Shown: one piece after another, positions 6,775 through 11,515 of the stretch | Layout of the letters: each line of letters starts with the position of its first letter | Numbering within the stretch: position 1 is the first letter of the stretch | NCBI GenBank assembly: GCA_051010195.1 | Contig: JBPCVV010000214.1 | Span: 1 to 11,515, forward strand | DNA from: Anderseniella sp051010195 | GTDB taxonomy: Bacteria; Pseudomonadota; Alphaproteobacteria; Rhizobiales; Aestuariivirgaceae | Length of the DNA stretch: 11,515 nt | Reading direction: 5' to 3' | Notes under the pieces: model-generated | The model's database searches: none | Seen by the model: the letters and a program-made list of their open reading frames with translations, nothing else | Told to the model about the DNA's origin: nothing | Made by a program: the position numbers and the translations under genes

Positions 6775-6804
6775 ACAAGCCCAATTCCCGATGGAACTCA
6801 ACAC

Positions 6805-7506
6805 ATGAAAATCGTCAGTTTCAAGATTTGCCCGTTTGTGCAGCGCGTTACAGCATTGCTTGAGGCAAAGGGCATTGATTATGAAATTGAATACATCAGC
6901 CTGAAAGACAAACCCCAGTGGTTTCTCGACATCTCACCCAATGGCCAAGTGCCGGTTTTGATCACCGATGATGGCGAGGCGCTTTTTGAAAGCGATGCCA
7001 TTGTTGAATATATCGAGGAAGCCTATCCAGCCCTGCAGCCAGAAATATCGCTTGAACAGAAAGCCAGAAATCGCGCGTGGAGCTATCTGGCTTCGAAAAA
7101 CTATCTGGTGCAGTGCAGCGCCCAACGCAGTTCAGACAAAGATGTACTGAAGGAACGAAGCGCGAAGCTCGCAAAGCCTTTTGATCGCCTCGAGAAACAG
7201 CTTGGAGATACCCCCTATTTTGGCGGCGATACGATGGGCACGGTGGACATTGCCTGGTTGCCGGTTTTGCATCGTGCAAGCATTATCGAAACACACTCCG
7301 GCTACGATTTTCTCGGCCATCGTCCAAAACTGAAACAGTGGCAGAAGACACTGCTTGCCGATGATTTGGCGGACAAATCGGTAGCTCCGGATTTTGTTGA
7401 CGCGTTCAGCAATTTTTATCTTTCCGACGAAACCTATCTCGGACGCGGTGATGCTGTTGGTGATTGTTGTTTCAGCCAGTCATGCGCAACGGACAGCTGC
7501 TGCTGA
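6805..7506 (+). CDS. Omega/DHAR-like Cys-type glutathione S-transferase with a cysteine-rich C-terminal tail
   Basis: Cytoplasmic glutathione-dependent thiol transferase or reductase, 233 residues. The thioredoxin-like domain (1-75) has KICPFVQR with C9 as the probable catalytic cysteine, as in omega and dehydroascorbate-reductase classes rather than Tyr/Ser GSTs. It also has the cis-proline motif NGQVPVL (P50) and the glutathione-binding FESDAIVEYIEE (E62, S63). Residues from about 85 to 205 form the all-helical domain, with the N-capping-type motif at TVDIAWLP. The protein then ends in an extra tail carrying C221, C222, C227, C232 and C233. Human omega GSTO1 has monomethylarsonate reductase activity, and the neighbour is a divergent ArsR-family repressor with its own C-terminal CC pairs. 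A metalloid-responsive detoxification role is therefore plausible but not proven. The tail might bind metal or metalloid. A weak ribosome site (GGAAC) precedes the ATG. Confidence 0.9.
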   Translation: MKIVSFKICPFVQRVTALLEAKGIDYEIEYISLKDKPQWFLDISPNGQVPVLITDDGEALFESDAIVEYIEEAYPALQPEISLEQKARNRAWSYLASKNYLVQCSAQRSSDKDVLKERSAKLAKPFDRLEKQLGDTPYFGGDTMGTVDIAWLPVLHRASIIETHSGYDFLGHRPKLKQWQKTLLADDLADKSVAPDFVDAFSNFYLSDETYLGRGDAVGDCCFSQSCATDSCC

Positions 7507-7942
7507 ACCGTCTTCGCAGACCTATTCAATGCCTCGTTTCACTTGCTCCTGGCAGGCTATCCAGGATGTTGCCAAGGACTTGGAATGTGGTTGTCAATAA
7601 CCTCAACGCGTTGTTTATGGCGCGCGCAAGCAGAATCCACTTTGGCGGCTGCCACACCTAGATTGCAATGACGAATGGAAGTGCAGCCGCGGACATCATG
7701 CCCGCGAACATTGCCCACACAACGCTTCTGGACAGCAGCATTACCAGAACGGTCACGGCCACGCGGGTCCTCAACCTAGCTTTTACATTCTCTTTACCAA
7801 AAGTAATTTTTCGCAAAATCGAAGCGCCATGCAAACCGGTCTTAACAATACTTATTAAACTGTTTCGACTAGAATTCCGGCCAGAAATAGGTGCACGAAA
7901 AGTGTGCATTTGGTGAGTAGGTGTTAAAGAGAGTACCCAGTT
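7507..7942. other. 436-bp intergenic region, no convincing gene
   Basis: Between the transferase stop and the RTX start I see no supported gene. A minus-strand reading frame at 7909-7658 (83 codons) ends in a hydrophobic stretch, VAVTVLVMLLSRSVVWAMFAGM continued by SAAALPFVIAI. It has no ribosome site, and its N-terminal half runs through A/T-rich leader sequence. An overlapping plus-strand frame at 7668-7916 (82 codons) also lacks a ribosome site. One of these might be a remnant of a membrane protein gene. The A/T-rich part 7780-7930 probably contains the RTX promoter. A TTAACA (7842-7847) could be a -35, but no good -10 lies at proper spacing. A short dyad TGCAC/GTGCA (7892-7896, 7904-7908) sits about 35 bp before the RTX start. 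Confidence 0.5.
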
Positions 7943-10900
7943 TTGGCAGTTCCGACTGATCTCATAATTGAAGCGGTTTCAGGTTTTGACCATGATGCAG
8001 CAAACGACACTGTCGTCGCTATTGTGTCTGTTCCCGATGCCGGTAATGGCCTGACCTATAACTTGCTTGACGATGCCGGCGGACTTTTCTCCATTGATCC
8101 GGTGACTGGTGAGATCAAGCTGGTCCTGGCTGGTGGTACCTATGATTTTTCCGAAACGACATCACATAGTCTGACGTTGGAAGTGCTCGATCTCGAGGGT
8201 AATTCATACTCCGAGACTGTAGAGCTGCAATTTGGCACCGAAGGCACCGATACCGATTATGGCCTTAAACTCAACCGTGATGGTGGCAATAACGCCTATC
8301 TATATACCTCTGATGGTGGTGATGTTGTTGGCGGACTGGATGCATTTACAATCGAGGTTGACTTTTCATCGCTGCATGCTGTTGGCACCGACATGCCTTT
8401 GTTTAGCTATCACAGCGGCGGGGCCAGTGATGAAATCGAACTTGGATTGAATGACTATGGAGCTGGTATTGGTCTTTATATAGAGGTTGGCGAAGAACCG
8501 GTTGCGGTGACAGGCTATGATGCCACTGCGCTGCTTGATGGTAAACGACATGTGGTCTCGTTCACTTGGGACAATACCGCCGGAGACTGGGAGCTTTTTG
8601 TTGATGGCCAATCTGTTGCTAACGGCAGTGACATGGCGCTGGCGCACACCATCGACGCCGCCGGAACCATTGTGCTGGGCCAGGAGCAGGACACCCTCGG
8701 CGGTGGATTTAGCCCTACGCAGCATTTTGATGGAACCTACTATGATGTGCGGGTATTCGATGATGTCCGGACGTCATCTGAAATAAACGATAATCTGTTT
8801 CAGACAATCTCTGCCGGTGAGCCTGGTCTTGTTGCTGACTGGCGCATGGACGACTATTCGGGCGGCGTCACATCTGATTCAGTTGCCGGTGTGGATCTTC
8901 AAACCGGCAACGTTACCGGCACGGGCTGGACTTCCAGTACACCAGCTCTTGTGTCTTCTACAGTGCAGAATGAAACCCTGACCGGCACGTCAAATGACGA
9001 TGTACTGTATGCATTTGGTGGCGCTGACACGATTAATGGTGGGGCAGGTGATGATCGCATTGATGGTGGCGATGGCGGCACGCTTGATAGCTATCTGCAG
9101 CTGGTCGAAAGTCACGCTCCGGTAGCGCATTGGCGCTTGTCAGAATTCGCGGGCGTCCAACTGGTGACCGATGAAACCGAGGCCCATAGCGGTGTCTATA
9201 ATTTCGGTGCCAATAGCGATAATGCTGGCGGACCTTTGTCAAATATCACAACGACTGCCGCCATTTTCGACGGTAGCAATGATTATGCTGAAATAGCCGC
9301 TTCGGGCGATTTTACACTTGCTGAAGGTTCCATCCAGCTGTGGTTCAACACCGATACCATCGCCGGGCAAGATCGCGCGCTGTTCTCAATGCGTGGTCCT
9401 GACACAGCCGGAAACCAGGCGGGTAGTCTTTTCGTTGGGCAGGAAGTTGACCACCTGGAGCTTCGTATTCAGGATGGGGTCACTGAGCACGTCATCAGGA
9501 CCGACGCGATAAACGCGAACCAATGGTATGCTCTCACTTTCGTTTGGGATGCAACGGGGACCCAGCTCTATCTGGACGGTGTTGCAGCGGGAAATGAATC
9601 AGAAGGAACGCCCTTCTCCTACACCGGCGGCTTTGGTCAGAACAGCCAGCCTATCACCCTTGGTGCGTCCTATCGCGGCTCACAGGGGGATCTTGTTAAC
9701 GGCCTTGACCGCTATTTTGACGGCCAGATTGCGGAGGTTTCCGTTTTTGATAGCAGGCTCACTGCAACCGAAATCAGTGCTGTCATTGCAACAGCGTCAA
9801 CCGGGACCGAATGGTTTGCAGGCGATGTCATAGACGGTGGTGAGGGAACGGACACAGTTTCTTATGCCGATTCATCTGCTGCCGTGAGTGTTGATCTTGC
9901 AGCCGGTACGGCATCAGGCGGTCACGCAAATGGTGATGTGCTCACAGGCGTTGAAAACCTCACCGGTTCAACACATGACGATACCCTGGTCGGTGATGGC
10001 AGTGACAATCTGCTAATCGGCGGCGGTGGTGCAGATGTGCTCGATGGTGCTGCCGGTACTGATACAGTTAGTTATGCCAATTCCGGCGCTGCAGTCAGTG
10101 TTAATCTTGCTTTGGGTACAGGGACCGGTGGAGATGCGCAAGGTGATACAATCAGCGGTATAGAGAACCTCACCGGGTCGGACTATGATGATACGCTGAC
10201 CGGCGACACCAGCGATAACAGTATTGTGGGCGGAGATGGTGCTGATACGATTGATGGTCGTGATGGTGATGATACGCTGATCGGTGGTGCCGGTGCAGAC
10301 ATCATTGATGGCGGTGATGGCACCGATAAGGTGAGTTACACCACAGCCGCTTCCGCCGTTACGGTTGATCTGAGCGACGCCACAGGTGCATCAAACATTG
10401 GTGATGCTCTTGGCGATTCATTTGCAAATATCGAAAACTTCGAGTTGTCCGACTATGATGACGTGTTCGTCGGTGATGCTGACAACAACACTGTTGTCGG
10501 CGGCGCGGGAACCGATGATCTTAGTGGGGGTGCCGGACACGATATACTTGATGGTGGTGCGGGAGCTGATAGCCTCGATGGCGGCACCGGTTATGACCAG
10601 GTATCCTACCTATCAGCGAACACTGGCGTGACCGTCAACGTATCCGATACAAGCCAGAATACCGGCGATGCAGTTGGCGATGTCTATACAAGTATCGAGT
10701 TGTTCGAGGGTTCGAACTTCGACGATGTGATTACCGGAACGAACGTTACAGACTTTCTGTTTGGCGCAGAAGGCGATGATACCCTGATGGGCGGATCGGG
10801 TGACGACGCCCTCTTCGGCGGACGCGGGAGCGACGTTCTCAACGGTGGTGCCGGGCGTGACAATGTCGCCTACAATTTTGCTGAATCTGGTGTGACCGTC

Positions 10901-11353
10901 GATTTGTCCGATTCGAACAATAATACCGGAGAAGCCGCTGGTGACAGCTATATCAGCATCGAAATGGTGCAAGGCTCTGCGCACGATGATGTTATCACTG
11001 GAGATGGCAATGACAACTGGCTCCACGGCATGGACGGTAGTGATGTTATCAACGGTGGTGACGGCGCAGATACGATATTTGGTGCTGATGGATCCGACAC
11101 CTTAAGTGGTGGAGCGGGTGCAGACATTTTCTATTTCATGCAACTGGAAACGGGCACCGATGTCATCACTGATTTCGTGAATGATCTTGATCTACTCGAT
11201 CTGCGCTACCGGGGTTTTTCTGATGCACAAGAGGTACTTGATGCGGCCTCAACCAGTGGATCCGACGTAGTCGTTGATTTCGGTGGAGGCTCCTCCCTGA
11301 TTCTGCAAAACTTTGCGTTGGCAGATTTTGATGAAACGGATTTCCTTGTTTAA
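7943..11353 (+). CDS. Large secreted RTX protein with cadherin-like and two LamG-like domains, type I secretion substrate
   Basis: An 1136-residue, acidic, Gly/Asp-rich extracellular protein in which I find no cysteine and no Sec signal, as expected for a type I secretion substrate. Domains in order: a cadherin-like repeat (about 14-100; GLTYNLLDDAGGLFSIDP then TGEIKL); a LamG/concanavalin jelly roll (about 104-283; FTIEVDF, HVVSFTWD, ELFVDGQ, YYDVRVFDD); a short RTX block (351-379; GGADTINGGAGDDRIDGG); a second LamG-like domain (about 383-619; FDGSNDYAEI, GSIQLWFNTD, WYALTFVWD, LYLDGVAAG); five beta/RTX modules from 637; and a C-terminal export region from about 1060 (GADIFYF, DVITDF, ending DFLV). 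The start is TTG, 9 nt after a GAGAG ribosome site, and the upstream in-frame TAA is at 7925. No catalytic domain is visible. An adhesin, surface-layer or matrix role with Ca2+-dependent folding and glycan binding is likely (inference). No ABC, HlyD or TolC genes are in view. Confidence 0.9.
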   Translation: MAVPTDLIIEAVSGFDHDAANDTVVAIVSVPDAGNGLTYNLLDDAGGLFSIDPVTGEIKLVLAGGTYDFSETTSHSLTLEVLDLEGNSYSETVELQFGTEGTDTDYGLKLNRDGGNNAYLYTSDGGDVVGGLDAFTIEVDFSSLHAVGTDMPLFSYHSGGASDEIELGLNDYGAGIGLYIEVGEEPVAVTGYDATALLDGKRHVVSFTWDNTAGDWELFVDGQSVANGSDMALAHTIDAAGTIVLGQEQDTLGGGFSPTQHFDGTYYDVRVFDDVRTSSEINDNLFQTISAGEPGLVADWRMDDYSGGVTSDSVAGVDLQTGNVTGTGWTSSTPALVSSTVQNETLTGTSNDDVLYAFGGADTINGGAGDDRIDGGDGGTLDSYLQLVESHAPVAHWRLSEFAGVQLVTDETEAHSGVYNFGANSDNAGGPLSNITTTAAIFDGSNDYAEIAASGDFTLAEGSIQLWFNTDTIAGQDRALFSMRGPDTAGNQAGSLFVGQEVDHLELRIQDGVTEHVIRTDAINANQWYALTFVWDATGTQLYLDGVAAGNESEGTPFSYTGGFGQNSQPITLGASYRGSQGDLVNGLDRYFDGQIAEVSVFDSRLTATEISAVIATASTGTEWFAGDVIDGGEGTDTVSYADSSAAVSVDLAAGTASGGHANGDVLTGVENLTGSTHDDTLVGDGSDNLLIGGGGADVLDGAAGTDTVSYANSGAAVSVNLALGTGTGGDAQGDTISGIENLTGSDYDDTLTGDTSDNSIVGGDGADTIDGRDGDDTLIGGAGADIIDGGDGTDKVSYTTAASAVTVDLSDATGASNIGDALGDSFANIENFELSDYDDVFVGDADNNTVVGGAGTDDLSGGAGHDILDGGAGADSLDGGTGYDQVSYLSANTGVTVNVSDTSQNTGDAVGDVYTSIELFEGSNFDDVITGTNVTDFLFGAEGDDTLMGGSGDDALFGGRGSDVLNGGAGRDNVAYNFAESGVTVDLSDSNNNTGEAAGDSYISIEMVQGSAHDDVITGDGNDNWLHGMDGSDVINGGDGADTIFGADGSDTLSGGAGADIFYFMQLETGTDVITDFVNDLDLLDLRYRGFSDAQEVLDAASTSGSDVVVDFGGGSSLILQNFALADFDETDFLV
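9851..11125 (+). repeat. Five tandem beta/RTX modules within the RTX gene
   Basis: Each module opens with D-x-V-(S/A)-Y, continues as a V-x-V-x-L strand pair, a G-D-x-x-x-x-(V/I)-E segment and a GS-x-x-DD turn, and closes with RTX nonapeptides of the GGxGxDxLx type. Module starts (residue; base) are 637 (9851), 707 (10061), 795 (10325), 885 (10595) and 973 (10859), giving spacings of 70, 88, 90 and 88 residues. The first module is 18 residues shorter than the typical 88, the length of two nonapeptides. The five copies are clearly related in protein but diverged in DNA, so the duplications are not recent. Confidence 0.85.
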
Positions 11354-11440
11354 TTTTCGCTCCGGCGACTTCTTCATCGTTTTTTAACCAAAATCACCAA
11401 ATGCTTTACGCCATGTTTCAAACCGGCATGGGTGACCTTG

Positions 11441-11515
11441 ATGAAATCTGACGAGGCAAAGTTAAAAAGCTGGAGCAAGCCGCGCATGATGACATTCAGT
11501 GTCAAAGAAATCACT
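11441..11515 (+). CDS. Start of a possible short gene, truncated by the right edge
   Basis: From the ATG at 11441 a frame stays open for 25 codons to the window end. It reads MKSDEAKLKSWSKPRMM followed by TFSVKEIT. GGGTGA (11430-11435) could be a ribosome site 5 nt upstream. The W-x-K-P-x-hydrophobic pattern after a charged N-terminus resembles leader regions of some short RiPP or lasso precursors and other small alphaproteobacterial proteins, but 25 residues are too few for a family call. It lies 87 bp after the RTX stop on the same strand. Confidence 0.35.
   Translation, partial: MKSDEAKLKSWSKPRMMTFSVKEIT

Noticed and set aside
7464..7661. 65-codon plus-strand frame overlapping the end of the transferase gene
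   Set aside because: It is out of frame with the transferase tail, lacks a ribosome site and has no recognisable motif.
7842..7858. TTAA-N9-TTAA as a CtrA-type site before the RTX gene
   Set aside because: The CtrA consensus spacing is 7, not 9, and such A/T-rich matches arise easily by chance.
11354..11396. T-run after the RTX stop as an intrinsic terminator
   Set aside because: A run of six T follows, but the only stem I can draw (CGA/TCG) is 3 bp, too weak to call.

Overview
The window looks like chromosomal DNA of an alphaproteobacterium, possibly a marine rhizobial or rhodobacterial relative. I infer this from the BMP-type nucleoside ABC transporter organisation, the ArsR and GST types and the large RTX protein. 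No rRNA, tRNA, CRISPR array or recognisable mobile element was seen.

Region 1 (1-6206, minus strand) is a six-gene nucleoside import and catabolism cluster that runs off the left edge. In transcription order it holds a class II aldolase/adducin-family protein, a ribokinase-family sugar kinase, a nucleoside hydrolase, a 2-oxoglutarate/Fe(II) dioxygenase, a periplasmic BMP/PnrA-type nucleoside-binding protein, and a tandem-domain ABC ATPase cut by the edge. The expected permease genes would lie further left. The basic logic is clear: capture and import a nucleoside, cleave the N-glycosidic bond, and phosphorylate the released sugar. The dioxygenase and the aldolase-like protein are not needed for an ordinary nucleoside. 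They suggest a modified base or sugar as substrate (inference).

Region 2 (6390-7506) is a divergent pair. On the minus strand is an ArsR-family repressor with a C-terminal CC...CC pattern. On the plus strand is a Cys-type, omega/DHAR-like glutathione transferase that ends in a five-cysteine tail. The 91-bp gap between them holds an imperfect 24-bp palindrome that overlaps the -35 element of a good sigma-70-like promoter for the transferase. This reads as a self-contained metalloid- or thiol-stress switch.

Region 3 (7507-7942) is a 436-bp gap without a convincing gene. Region 4 (7943-11353, plus strand) encodes an 1136-residue secreted RTX protein. It has a cadherin-like N-terminus, two LamG-like jelly rolls separated by a short RTX block, five tandem beta/RTX modules of about 70-90 residues, and a type I secretion C-terminus. 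No secretion machinery is visible. At the right edge, 25 codons of a possible short gene with a W-x-K-P motif begin at 11441.

Base composition shifts along the window. Sample 60-base lines count at about 65% G+C in the nucleoside operon, 52% in the transferase gene and 55% in the RTX gene. This is compatible with different histories for the left and right halves.
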